Part shown: piece by piece, positions 40,539 through 48,875 of the stretch
How positions within the stretch are numbered: the first letter of the stretch is position 1
Layout: each line of letters starts with the position of its first letter
NCBI GenBank assembly: GCA_902539165.1
Contig: CACBHY010000004.1
Coordinates: 1 to 64,000, forward strand
From: an uncultured Pelagibacteraceae bacterium
GTDB lineage: Bacteria; Pseudomonadota; Alphaproteobacteria; Pelagibacterales; Pelagibacteraceae
Direction of reading: 5' to 3'
Length of the DNA: 64,000 bases
Program-made: the position numbers and the translations under genes
Notes under the pieces: generated by a model
What the model was told of the DNA's origin: nothing
Seen by the model: the letters and a program-made list of their open reading frames with translations, nothing else
The model's database searches: none

Positions 40539-41376
40539 CTAATTTAATTTCTTCATTAATTAAATAATGGTCATGTTCAGTATTATCATCATTATTACTG
40601 GTTAATACAAGTTTAAGTAAATCAATTATTGAGAGTAATGTTTCAACTATTTTTTCTGCATTATTAACATAAATTTTGCCTGATTTTTTATAATTTTCGA
40701 AGTTTTTTTTGTTTAAAATTTTATATCCAATTTTTCTATAAACTCTTCTTGCAACTAAAATAGAAAATCTAAAACTTAAAGGGATTTTTTTAATTGAGTA
40801 AAAAGAATTTTCATAAAATTTTTCTGACAATTCAATCGTAGATTTTATATTTTCAAAGTTTTTGTTAATATAGGTTCTATTATTATTATAATCTTCAATC
40901 ACATCTCTTGAAATATTTGTTAACTGCATAGCAATACCAAGATCAATTGCAGATTTTAAAGAATTTTTTTTATTTACTTTTAGTATTTTAGCCATCATTA
41001 AACCTACGGTACCTGCTACTCGATAAGAATAAATTAATAATTCTTTTTTTGTAGTCAAATTCACCTGTTCTTTGATATCTGAATTGATACCGTCAAATAA
41101 ATCATGAATAATTTTAATTGAAATATCATATTCAGAAATTAGATCCCAAATATTTTTAATTATTGGATCGTTGAAATTTTTATTTTCAAAATTATCTCTA
41201 AATTTTTTAAATTCTTTTTTTTTAACTGCTATAGTGTTTGCATCATCTGCAATATTATCAGCAACTCTGCAAAAATCGTAAAGGGCTGAACATTTTTTGT
41301 AAGTATCTCTCGGTAAAAAAAAACCAGCCCAGTTAAATGATTTTGCGTATGTTGTTAGATAATTGTTAGCAGACAT
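40525..41376 (-). CDS. crtB: Phytoene synthase (CrtB)
   Basis: 283 residues, squalene/phytoene synthase fold. The first Asp-rich motif appears as YDFCRVADNIADDAN (about residues 30-44) and the second as TNISRDVIEDYNNNRTYIN (about 152-170). It condenses two geranylgeranyl diphosphates. The final basic-rich arm ends with a polar tail. It overlaps crtI by 1 nt and crtY by 14 nt. crtE (GGPP synthase) is not in this window. Confidence 0.94.
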   Translation of the reverse strand: MSANNYLTTYAKSFNWAGFFLPRDTYKKCSALYDFCRVADNIADDANTIAVKKKEFKKFRDNFENKNFNDPIIKNIWDLISEYDISIKIIHDLFDGINSDIKEQVNLTTKKELLIYSYRVAGTVGLMMAKILKVNKKNSLKSAIDLGIAMQLTNISRDVIEDYNNNRTYINKNFENIKSTIELSEKFYENSFYSIKKIPLSFRFSILVARRVYRKIGYKILNKKNFENYKKSGKIYVNNAEKIVETLLSIIDLLKLVLTSNNDDNTEHDHYLINEEIKLDERI

Positions 41377-42836
41377 TAAAGCAGTTTATCCAAGACTTTT
41401 GCTGAGGATAATACACCAGGTACCCCAGCTCCTGGGTGTGTTCCAGCTCCAACAAAATAAAGTCCATCATAAATTTCAGATTTATTGTGAAATCTAAAAT
41501 ATGCAGATTGAGTGAATTTAGGCTGAATTGAAAATCCAGATCCAAATTTTGTGTTTAACTCTTTTTCAAAATAATCTGGAGTTAAATAAAAATCAGCCAC
41601 AATATTTTCTCTAAGATTTGGCATTAAATCTTTTTCCATTTTATCAATTACTAAATTTTTCATGTTTTCACCTTCAGTTTGCCAATCGATTTTAGATTGA
41701 TTATTTGGAACTGGAACCAGAACATAAAAACAGTCATTTCCTTCTGGCGCCATTGATTTATCAGTTGCAGAGGGTCTGTGAAGGTAATAGCTAATATCGT
41801 TATTTAATTTCTTTTTATTAAAAATATCTTCTAGATGCTCTTTGTATTTATTTCCAAACTTAATTGTATGATGCTCAACATCTTCATAAACTTTTTTTGT
41901 TCCAAAATAGTAAACGAAAAGACCCATTGAATATTCCATTCTTTTTTTTTTCCAATTAAAAATAAAAGAACCTTGGCCGTCTGCTTTTTGCATTTTTTCA
42001 TAAAAAGCAGGTGGATCTGCGTTACAAACAACGTTTTCAGCTTCAATTGTATCTTTGTCATTTAATTTGACCCCGGTAATTTTATTACTTTTTGAAATGA
42101 TCTCTGTTACCTCACTATTTTTGATTATATCAATTCCTTCCTCCTGCATGAGTTTCTCAAGTCCTTTAATAATATTTCCTGTACCCCCCATAGAATAATG
42201 TATTCCCCATTTTTTCTCTAAGTAAAGTATCAACCCATAAATTGAGGTTGTGGTAAATGGATTACCTCCTACTAAGAGTGGATGCATACTGAGCATTCTT
42301 CTTAATTTCTCATTTTTTATAAATGAGGACACTAATGAGTAAACTGATTTATAACTTTTAAGTTTTAACAGTGCTGGAAGTTGTTGCATCATTACAAAAG
42401 GTTTATCGAAAGGGACATCGGCTAACTCTGTAAAACCTTTATCAAATATTCTTTTGGTAAAGGTCACCAATTTTTGATATCCTTTAGCATCATCTTTATT
42501 TATATCCTCTATTTGATTAATCATACTGGACTCATCACCAGAATAATTAAATTTAGTTTTATCTTCAAAAACAAATTGATACCAAATTTTAAGAGGAGAT
42601 AATTCAATGTAGTTTTTTGGATCTTTGTTAAACAATTCAAACAATTCATTGATCAAGTATGGTGCGGTAATAACCGTTGGGCCACCATCAAATGTAAATC
42701 CATTTTTTTTAAATACCCTGGCTCTGCCCCCTAGGTCAGGATGTTTTTCAATTAATTTAACCTGATGTCCCTTTGCTTTCAGACGCAAAGCTGCAGCAAT
42801 TCCTCCAAATCCAGATCCAATCACTATAGAATTCAT
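41376..42836 (-). CDS. crtI: Phytoene desaturase (CrtI)
   Basis: 486 residues. N-terminal FAD fold NSIVIGSGFGGIAAALRLKA (GxGxxG about residues 7-12), then IEKHPDLGGRARVFKKNGFTF with the 'GGRA' loop, FDGGPTVITAPYLI, and C-terminal LYFVGAGTHPGAGVPGVLSS, the CrtI signature. Bacterial CrtI desaturates phytoene to lycopene. First gene of the carotenoid operon, 39 bp after atpF on the same strand, so it may be transcribed with, or have its promoter next to, the ATP synthase genes. Confidence 0.96.
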   Translation of the reverse strand: MNSIVIGSGFGGIAAALRLKAKGHQVKLIEKHPDLGGRARVFKKNGFTFDGGPTVITAPYLINELFELFNKDPKNYIELSPLKIWYQFVFEDKTKFNYSGDESSMINQIEDINKDDAKGYQKLVTFTKRIFDKGFTELADVPFDKPFVMMQQLPALLKLKSYKSVYSLVSSFIKNEKLRRMLSMHPLLVGGNPFTTTSIYGLILYLEKKWGIHYSMGGTGNIIKGLEKLMQEEGIDIIKNSEVTEIISKSNKITGVKLNDKDTIEAENVVCNADPPAFYEKMQKADGQGSFIFNWKKKRMEYSMGLFVYYFGTKKVYEDVEHHTIKFGNKYKEHLEDIFNKKKLNNDISYYLHRPSATDKSMAPEGNDCFYVLVPVPNNQSKIDWQTEGENMKNLVIDKMEKDLMPNLRENIVADFYLTPDYFEKELNTKFGSGFSIQPKFTQSAYFRFHNKSEIYDGLYFVGAGTHPGAGVPGVLSSAKVLDKLL

Positions 42837-42875
42837 ATTAACAATTTATAGTTTTTTCGGGAAATTGTAAGTGTA

Positions 42876-43373
42876 TTATGAGTTAATTTTTTTTAGCTGC
42901 TCTTTAGTCTCATCTAAATTTTTTTGAAATACAGCATCGAGTTTAGATTTATCTACTGATGTAGATATAATTTTTTTAACAGAGTCGACTGCTATTTTAA
43001 TTGAAGCATCTTTAATCTCTTTAATAGCCGCCTCTTTCATTTGACTGATTTTATTTTCTGCTAGATTTTTTTTGATCTCAGAAGATTTATGGAACTTATC
43101 GTTCAATTCTATTACTAATTTATCCGAGTCTTTTTTTGCTTCATCTAAAATCTTATTTCTAACCGTTTGAGCTGTATCTAACTTTTTTTGTGCATTATCT
43201 AACAAATTTTTTGCTTCAGTTCTCAATTTTTCACTTTCATTGATTTCATTTTTAATGTCAGAGATCATCTTATCTAATATTTGAGAAATTTTTTGAGGAA
43301 TTTTTAAATAAATTAAAGCACCAAAAAAAATTACAAATGATACTGCTACCCAAAATGTTGCATCAATTACCAT
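42876..43373 (-). CDS. atpF: ATP synthase F0 subunit b
   Basis: 165 residues from ATG 43373 (the longer frame begins inside atpF'). N-terminal membrane helix DATFWVAVSFVIFFGALIYL, then a long charged stator coiled coil (residues ~30-140) ending KNLDETKEQLKKINS. With b' it forms the peripheral stalk. It overlaps the b' gene by 11 nt. Last gene of the F0 set; no F1 gene is in the window, as is typical of alphaproteobacteria. Confidence 0.93.
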   Translation of the reverse strand: MVIDATFWVAVSFVIFFGALIYLKIPQKISQILDKMISDIKNEINESEKLRTEAKNLLDNAQKKLDTAQTVRNKILDEAKKDSDKLVIELNDKFHKSSEIKKNLAENKISQMKEAAIKEIKDASIKIAVDSVKKIISTSVDKSKLDAVFQKNLDETKEQLKKINS

Positions 43374-43953
43374 AGTATTTTTCCCCATTTCTTCTTGATA
43401 AGTCATCAACAATTGCAGATATACTGCTGCTGTTTACTCCAGAACCTATAAGTTTTTCTAAAAGTTCTGAGGAGGTCTCAATTGCTATTTTGTTTATTTT
43501 ATCAGGGGCGCTAACTCTTAGAGCTTCTATTTCTTTTTCAGCTTTATTGATCTCATCATCAATTTGCTGATCTAATACCTCTTTTTTGGCTCCTATATCT
43601 TTTAACGCCTTTTCTCTTGTTTGATTGAATATAATTTTAGCGTCCATTTTGCTCTTTAATATAATTTCATCATATTCTTTAAGCTTGGCCTCACTATCTT
43701 CTCTTTGTCTTTCCGCGGCCTCAATGTTTTCTAAAATTTGAGATTTCCTATACTCTAAATTATTACTAATTTTTGGTAGTATGAATTTTGATAAAACAAT
43801 ATACATAATTCCAAAAGTAAGTATTAACCAAAAAATCTGAGAAATCCAAAATTCAGGATTCAATTGAGGCATACCTCCGCTTTCAGCTGCAAAAGCTTCT
43901 TTAAAAAATAAGAAGCTAAAAAATATCGACTGAAAATATATTTTTTTAATCAT
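43363..43953 (-). CDS. atpF': ATP synthase F0 subunit b'
   Basis: 196 residues. An N-terminal hydrophobic presequence-like segment (MIKKIYFQSIFFSFLFFKEAFAA) precedes MPQLNPEFWISQIFWLILTFGIMYIVL, the family's membrane anchor, then the stalk coiled coil. The paired b and b' genes mark the alphaproteobacterial/photosynthetic type of F0. Residues 1-27 may be a cleaved signal, or the true start may be the Met before PQLNP. It precedes atpF (overlap 11 nt) and follows atpE by 4 bp. Confidence 0.92.
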   Translation of the reverse strand: MIKKIYFQSIFFSFLFFKEAFAAESGGMPQLNPEFWISQIFWLILTFGIMYIVLSKFILPKISNNLEYRKSQILENIEAAERQREDSEAKLKEYDEIILKSKMDAKIIFNQTREKALKDIGAKKEVLDQQIDDEINKAEKEIEALRVSAPDKINKIAIETSSELLEKLIGSGVNSSSISAIVDDLSRRNGEKYYGN

Positions 43954-43957
43954 ATTT

Positions 43958-44185
43958 TTAAAACGCGAATAAAATGATTAATGCAACTACTAATCCAAAT
44001 AATCCTGTAGCTTCCGCAAGAGCGAAACCTAAAAGCAAATTAGGAAACTGTTTTTGCGCTGCAGATGGATTTCTCATCGCTCCAGACAAATAATTTCCAA
44101 AAATTATTCCGATACCTACGCCGGCACCTGCTAAAGCAATTGCTGCTAAACCAGCTCCGATCATTTTTGCTGCTTCTAATTCCAT
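43958..44185 (-). CDS. atpE: ATP synthase F0 subunit c
   Basis: 75 residues, two helices: AAKMIGAGLAAIALAGAGVG and the second with the ion-binding carboxylate in LLGFALAEATGLFG (Glu58). The polar loop is RNPSAAQKQFPN. The Gln/Ser ligands that mark Na+-binding c subunits are not seen, so it is probably H+ driven. It forms the rotor ring. A strong ribosome-binding site precedes it, fitting the high copy of c subunits. Between atpB (18 bp) and atpF' (4 bp). Confidence 0.97.
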   Translation of the reverse strand: MELEAAKMIGAGLAAIALAGAGVGIGIIFGNYLSGAMRNPSAAQKQFPNLLLGFALAEATGLFGLVVALIILFAF

Positions 44186-44190
44186 TATTT

Positions 44191-44197
44191 CCTCCTT
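44191..44197 (-). promoter_or_regulatory. Strong Shine-Dalgarno for atpE
   Basis: AAGGAGG on the minus strand, 5 nt before the atpE ATG. Few genes in this window carry such a strong SD; it fits the need for many c subunits per enzyme. Confidence 0.8.
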
Positions 44198-44203
44198 GGT
44201 TAT

Positions 44204-44938
44204 TTAATGGTGTAAATTTAATGCATCATTCAAATAGATGCAGGTTAAGATTGCAAAAACATAAGCTTGAAGAAAAGCAACTAAGATCTCTAAACCTGTT
44301 AATGCAACCGAAAAACTTAGTGGAAGCCATCCACCGACTAATCCGAGACTTATCACAAAGCCCCCGAAAACTTTCATCATTGTGTGACCGGCCATCATGT
44401 TCGCAAATAATCGAACTGACAAACTAATTGGTCTACTTAAGTAAGATATAATTTCTATTACTACTATTAGAGGAAGTAGTACAGCTGGTACCCCGCTAGG
44501 GACAAATAATTTTAGGTAACCAAATCCATGCTTAATAAAGCCAATGACAGTCACTCCAATAAAAATAAATGCTGCTAAAATAAATGTAACGATAATATGA
44601 CTAGTTACAGTAAACGTATAAGGAATCATACCAAACATGTTACAAAATAAAACAAACATGAATAACGAAAATATAAAGGCAAAGTAAGGTTTTGCTTTAG
44701 ATCCTGCTGTATCGCTTATCATTTTTGCAACAAACGTATAACTAAGCTCTGCAAGTAATTGCATTTTATTTGGTAATACTGAATTTCTTTTTGAGCCCAA
44801 GTTAAATACTAGTAAAATCGAAACTGTACTAATAATCATGAATAAACTGGCGTTTGTAAATGATATATCAAACGCTCCAACTTTTATTTCAGGTCCAATT
44901 CGATAAACATCGAATTGGGACATAGGGTTTGCTGCCAT
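44204..44938 (-). CDS. atpB: ATP synthase F0 subunit a
   Basis: 244 residues, five or six membrane helices. The essential Arg region is ISLSVRLFANMMAGHTMMKV (R about residue 176), followed by the C-terminal helix GLEILVAFLQAYVFAILTCI ending YLNDALNLHH. The N-terminus starts QFDVYRIGPEIKVGAFDISF. It provides the proton half-channels facing the c ring. It follows atpI by 6 bp. Confidence 0.97.
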   Translation of the reverse strand: MAANPMSQFDVYRIGPEIKVGAFDISFTNASLFMIISTVSILLVFNLGSKRNSVLPNKMQLLAELSYTFVAKMISDTAGSKAKPYFAFIFSLFMFVLFCNMFGMIPYTFTVTSHIIVTFILAAFIFIGVTVIGFIKHGFGYLKLFVPSGVPAVLLPLIVVIEIISYLSRPISLSVRLFANMMAGHTMMKVFGGFVISLGLVGGWLPLSFSVALTGLEILVAFLQAYVFAILTCIYLNDALNLHH

Positions 44939-44944
44939 AAGTAT

Positions 44945-45220
44945 TTATTTTTGCATATTTTTTGCGGATCTAATTACGTTAGTTATTCCGGCAACTACTC
45001 CCACAAAAAAAAATATTAATATAAACCAAGGTTTAGTACCAAAGGTCTTGTCAAAAATAAACCCAATAATTGTCCCTACAGCAACTGCAGCAACTAGTTC
45101 AGTGCTTAATTTAAAAGCTGTTCCAATAGGTGAGGGGTTGCTTTTTTTATCAAAAAGATTTTTCTTAGAAAGCTTGTTTTTTGCAATCTCTAGGCGAGTT
45201 TTGAGCGGATCTTTTGGCAT
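44945..45220 (-). CDS. atpI: ATP synthase protein I
   Basis: 91 residues with two membrane helices (about residues 34-54 and 65-82) after a basic N-terminus (MPKDPLKTRLEIAKNKLSKK). The hairpin AVAVGTIIGFIFDKTFGTKP and WFILIFFFVGVVAGITNVIR match the AtpI family, which aids c-ring assembly. First of the F0 cluster; smc ends 9 bp upstream on the same strand, so the F0 genes may be read from the dciA-dsbA-smc transcript. Confidence 0.85.
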   Translation of the reverse strand: MPKDPLKTRLEIAKNKLSKKNLFDKKSNPSPIGTAFKLSTELVAAVAVGTIIGFIFDKTFGTKPWFILIFFFVGVVAGITNVIRSAKNMQK

Positions 45221-45229
45221 TTGTTGAAT

Positions 45230-47803
45230 TTAGGCAACCATACTCTCTGCTTTTTGTAAATCAACCGCTACTAACTGACTTATACCTTTTTGAGGCATAG
45301 TTACCCCGTATAATCTATTCATTTTGGACATGGTTAAAGCATGATGAGTTACAATAATAAATCTAGTATTCGTTATTTTAGTTAATTCTTCCAGCAGACT
45401 ACAAAATCTTGTCACGTTCGCGTCATCCAATGGAGCATCGACCTCGTCCAACACACAAATTGGAGATGGGTTAGTTAAAAATACTGCGAAGATCAATGAT
45501 AAAGCTGTAAGGGCCTGTTCTCCTCCAGATAATAAAGTAATAGATTGTAATCTTTTCCCAGGAGGGCTAACGAGCATTTCCAATCCTGCTTCCAACGGAT
45601 CATCAGAGTCGACCAATTCTAATTTAGCATTTCCACCATTAAAAAGTTTGGTATAGACTTCATTAAATTTTCGATTAACTTTCTCAAAAGCCTCTATTAA
45701 TCTTTCACGTCCTTTTTGATTTAACTCATTAATACTGTCTTTTAACTTCATAATAGCTGTTACTAAATCTGCACGGTCTTGTTCCATCTTTTTAATCTCT
45801 TCCTCGTATTTACTAGTTTCTTCGTCTGCTTTTAAGTTTACAGAGCCAAATCTTTCTCTTTCTTGTTTCTTTTTATCCAAGGCATCTTCTTGATCAACTG
45901 CGTTAGGAAGCTCATCAATGCCGTTTAAATTTGAATTCTCTAAAATATTCTCTTCATTAAGGTTAAGCTCAGAACTAATACGGTCTAATAAATCACTTTT
46001 TCTTTTTTGAAGGCCATCAATCGTTGCTCCAGAACTAGCTTTTCTTTCTCTGATCTGTATTGATTGTTCTTGAATTTCATTTAACTCTTTTCTTAAGGTT
46101 TCAATTTTTTTGTCAGTTTCATCAATTATTAGCTCATTATCAATTTTTTCCTTATCAGAAATTCTTAAATTTTCTGAAATTTGACCTTTACGCTCTGCTT
46201 GTACCCTTGGTTGATTATCTAAATCATTCAATTGTGATGATAATTTACTTTTTCTTTCAGTAAGTTCTGAAACCATTTTTTCTGAATTTGATAATAAATT
46301 TTTCCAGCTTTCAATTTCAGTCTCAATAGTTTTAATTCTTTCATTTCTTTTTATAGATTCATTTTTAATAGATTGATTTTTACTATAAGCATCCGCATAT
46401 TTTTCTTGCAGTAATTTTATATTTTGAGATTTTTCTTTAACACTTAATAATTCATTTCTAGGCTTGTCATTTTTTAAATCACTCAAAAAATTATTAAGCT
46501 CGATGTTACATCTATCTAGCAAAGTAACTGCCTGATTGATTTCATTACTATCAATTAATTCTTTAACTCTCAGGATTGAATTTTGGACATTTTTGATTGG
46601 GCCCAAGCTAATGTTGATTGCTTGGTCAGCAAAGCTATTTACAACTTCATCAACAGCTTTTTGTTCATCTTTTAATTTGTCTTTTGCTATTTCTAGTTCT
46701 TCATTAGAAAGTTTTTCTGTTTCAAAGTATTTAGAGTCTATTTCTATTAAATCTGATTTTTCCTCTTTTAGTCGTTTTTCATTAGAATTGGCGTCAATAA
46801 TTATTCCTTTTTCTCTAGTTATATCTTCATCAAGAGTTTGAATTGATTTTTTAATAGTTTCGATTTCATCTTGAGTTCTTGTATTCTCTTCATCTAAGCT
46901 TTGAAGTTCAAGATTAAGTCTTTGAATTCTCGATAAATTTTCGATATTTTTTTCTCTAAGTGGTGAAACTTTATCCGTTGAAAGCTTTATGAGATTTTCT
47001 AACTCCGATATTTTAGTGTTGAAGCCTTCAACTTCGCTTTCAGCCTCATTGTTTATTTCATTTTCTATCCTGATTTCTTTGTCAATCTCAATTAATTTTA
47101 AATAATATAAACCAGCTTCTATTTTTTTTATTTCTTCAGATATAAGTTTGTATTTTGTGGCTTCCTCGGCCTGTTTTTGAAGATTTGCTAATTGTTTTTC
47201 TTGTTGTCTTCTTAGCTCATCAGCTCTTTTAAGATTATTTTCTGCAGCACCAAGTCTTAATTCAGCTTCGTGCCTTCTTACATGTAGTCCAGAAATACCT
47301 GCAGCTTCTTCCAAAATTGCTCTTCGATCAGTAGGTTTGGCAGTGACTAAAGCTCCAATTCTTCCTTGACTAATCATTGATGGAGAATGGGCACCGGTAG
47401 ATAGATCGGCAAAAAACATTTGAGCATCCCTTGCTCTAACCTCTTTACCGTTAATATAAAATTTTGAACCTTTATCTTTTTCTATTTTTCTTTTAATTTG
47501 AATTTGATCATGATCTCGATATTGAACAGGACCTTCTTTATCTTTATTTCCAACTTCTATTGTAACTTCAGCAATATTCTTTGAGGCTTTATTTGAGGTA
47601 CCTGAAAAAATTACATCCTCCATTCCAGATCCACGCATACTCTTTGCAGACGTTTCACCCATGGCCCATCTTAAAGATTCAACAATATTAGATTTTCCAC
47701 AACCGTTAGGTCCAACAATACCAGTTAAGCCATCTTCAATTAAAAAATCAGCTTTTTCTGCAAAAGATTTAAATCCATTTAATTGGATTTTTTTAAACTC
47801 CAT
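45230..47803 (-). CDS. smc: Short SMC-type chromosome segregation ATPase, no recognisable hinge
   Basis: 857 residues, against roughly 1150-1190 for most bacterial SMCs. N-terminal head: GFKSFAEK, Walker A GPNGCGKSN (31-39), QGRIG and EEAAGISG (165-172). C-terminal head: signature LLSGGEQALTALSLIFA (758-774), Walker B ICVLDEVDAPLDD (782-794) and a late TRFIIVTHH. Two charged coiled-coil arms of ~230-250 residues flank a small, mainly helical centre (about 390-450); the Gly-rich SMC hinge is not found. Condensin-like role in chromosome organisation is inferred from the heads. Upstream dciA-like, dsbA-like; downstream atpI. Confidence 0.88.
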   Translation of the reverse strand: MEFKKIQLNGFKSFAEKADFLIEDGLTGIVGPNGCGKSNIVESLRWAMGETSAKSMRGSGMEDVIFSGTSNKASKNIAEVTIEVGNKDKEGPVQYRDHDQIQIKRKIEKDKGSKFYINGKEVRARDAQMFFADLSTGAHSPSMISQGRIGALVTAKPTDRRAILEEAAGISGLHVRRHEAELRLGAAENNLKRADELRRQQEKQLANLQKQAEEATKYKLISEEIKKIEAGLYYLKLIEIDKEIRIENEINNEAESEVEGFNTKISELENLIKLSTDKVSPLREKNIENLSRIQRLNLELQSLDEENTRTQDEIETIKKSIQTLDEDITREKGIIIDANSNEKRLKEEKSDLIEIDSKYFETEKLSNEELEIAKDKLKDEQKAVDEVVNSFADQAINISLGPIKNVQNSILRVKELIDSNEINQAVTLLDRCNIELNNFLSDLKNDKPRNELLSVKEKSQNIKLLQEKYADAYSKNQSIKNESIKRNERIKTIETEIESWKNLLSNSEKMVSELTERKSKLSSQLNDLDNQPRVQAERKGQISENLRISDKEKIDNELIIDETDKKIETLRKELNEIQEQSIQIRERKASSGATIDGLQKRKSDLLDRISSELNLNEENILENSNLNGIDELPNAVDQEDALDKKKQERERFGSVNLKADEETSKYEEEIKKMEQDRADLVTAIMKLKDSINELNQKGRERLIEAFEKVNRKFNEVYTKLFNGGNAKLELVDSDDPLEAGLEMLVSPPGKRLQSITLLSGGEQALTALSLIFAVFLTNPSPICVLDEVDAPLDDANVTRFCSLLEELTKITNTRFIIVTHHALTMSKMNRLYGVTMPQKGISQLVAVDLQKAESMVA

Positions 47804-47811
47804 AGAAAAAC

Positions 47812-48390
47812 TTATATCAGTTTTTCAAGAGCTTTTTTTAAATTTTTAAAATTAAGGGGTTTTTCGAACTTTTTGTTGTTTATTATTATCGTAGGAGTAG
47901 CATTAACTTTAAAGTTTTTAGCTCCATCGATTCGATCGTTTAATACAAAATCTTCTATTTCTTTATTATTTATGCAGCTAATAATATCTATATCAAAGCC
48001 TTCGTTTTTTAAAAAAGTTCCAAGATGCTTGTTGACTTCTTCAGCTGTGCTACCCTTAATCCATTTTTTTTGGTTAGCATACAAACTTTCTAATATTTCA
48101 GTGCCCCCATCATTTTTACATTGAGCGATCTTTGAGGCATTAAAAGCAGCAATATCTAGAGGAAAATGTCTAAATTCTATTTTGGCCAAACCTTTATCTA
48201 AATATTCTTTCTTTAACAAAGGATAAACATCTTTATGAAAGTTTGCACAATGGCTACAAGTCAAAGATTCGTATGCAATGATAGATATTTTTGCATTCTC
48301 ATTGCCTACTAGAATTCTTTTTACCTCATCAGCCTGAGTGCTAAAAGCACTTATGAAAAAAAGTATGGAAACTAGTATGGTTTTTTTCAT
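47812..48390 (-). CDS. DsbA-like periplasmic thiol-disulfide oxidoreductase
   Basis: 192 residues with a signal peptide (MKKTILVSILFFISAFSTQA). The active site is ESLTCSHCANFHKDVYPLLK (CxxC as CSHC, about residues 45-48), followed by the helical insert and the cis-Pro loop in NATPTIIINNKKFE. It likely introduces or rearranges disulfides in exported proteins. It lies between the dciA-like gene (overlap 4 nt) and smc (8 bp), a recurrent alphaproteobacterial neighbourhood. Confidence 0.9.
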   Translation of the reverse strand: MKKTILVSILFFISAFSTQADEVKRILVGNENAKISIIAYESLTCSHCANFHKDVYPLLKKEYLDKGLAKIEFRHFPLDIAAFNASKIAQCKNDGGTEILESLYANQKKWIKGSTAEEVNKHLGTFLKNEGFDIDIISCINNKEIEDFVLNDRIDGAKNFKVNATPTIIINNKKFEKPLNFKNLKKALEKLI

Positions 48391-48875
48391 TTTTCTTTAT
48401 ACACTTTGGTTAATTCTAATAATGATTTTTTAATTTTATCATTTTTAACATTACTAATTTTATCTTTATACTTGTTAATTGTCACATTTTTATCAGTAAT
48501 TTCTAACTCTGGAAAAGCTTTTTGTTCATCATCAAAACTAATAAATTTTAGTTTTTCAACAACTGAGTAACCAAAATAAGTATTCATTTTATTTAAAATA
48601 TTTTTTTTAGAATATTCCATGTCAACTTCGTGACCTCTTTTGACCATTATTACCAATGTCCTAACACCAAATTTATTTGAACTTTTAAATGTTTTTGGAA
48701 AACAGCACTTAAACAACTCATCACCCACAAAGTATTTCCAATTACTAAGGGTTTCTGAATAAATGTGACCTTTTTTATTTATAATCCTTTTTATATTCTT
48801 TGGCAAAGTGTCTTTAAAAGATCTTAAGCCTTGAATGGAGACATTTCTCTGCTTAGTATTATTTTTAAATTGCAT
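48387..48875 (-). CDS. DUF721/DciA-like protein
   Basis: 162 residues from the ATG at 48875; a TTG at 48887 would extend it by four residues into mutY. The middle holds SNWKYFVGDELFKCCFPKTF and TLVIMVKRGHEVDMEYSKKN, matching the 'W..iVG..lA....P..' and 'L.V.V...a...el.y' pattern of DUF721. Members include DciA, the loader of replicative helicase DnaB; others are uncharacterised. Position next to mutY, dsbA-like and smc is the common alphaproteobacterial order. Its ATG abuts that of mutY (CATATG). Confidence 0.72.
   Translation of the reverse strand: MQFKNNTKQRNVSIQGLRSFKDTLPKNIKRIINKKGHIYSETLSNWKYFVGDELFKCCFPKTFKSSNKFGVRTLVIMVKRGHEVDMEYSKKNILNKMNTYFGYSVVEKLKFISFDDEQKAFPELEITDKNVTINKYKDKISNVKNDKIKKSLLELTKVYKEK

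Noticed and set aside
42841-42868. Inverted repeat ACAATTT...AAATTGT between atpF and crtI
   Set aside because: Only 7 bp, A/T-only apart from one C/G pair, and with a 14-nt loop: too weak to call a terminator, and no clean promoter could be set either.
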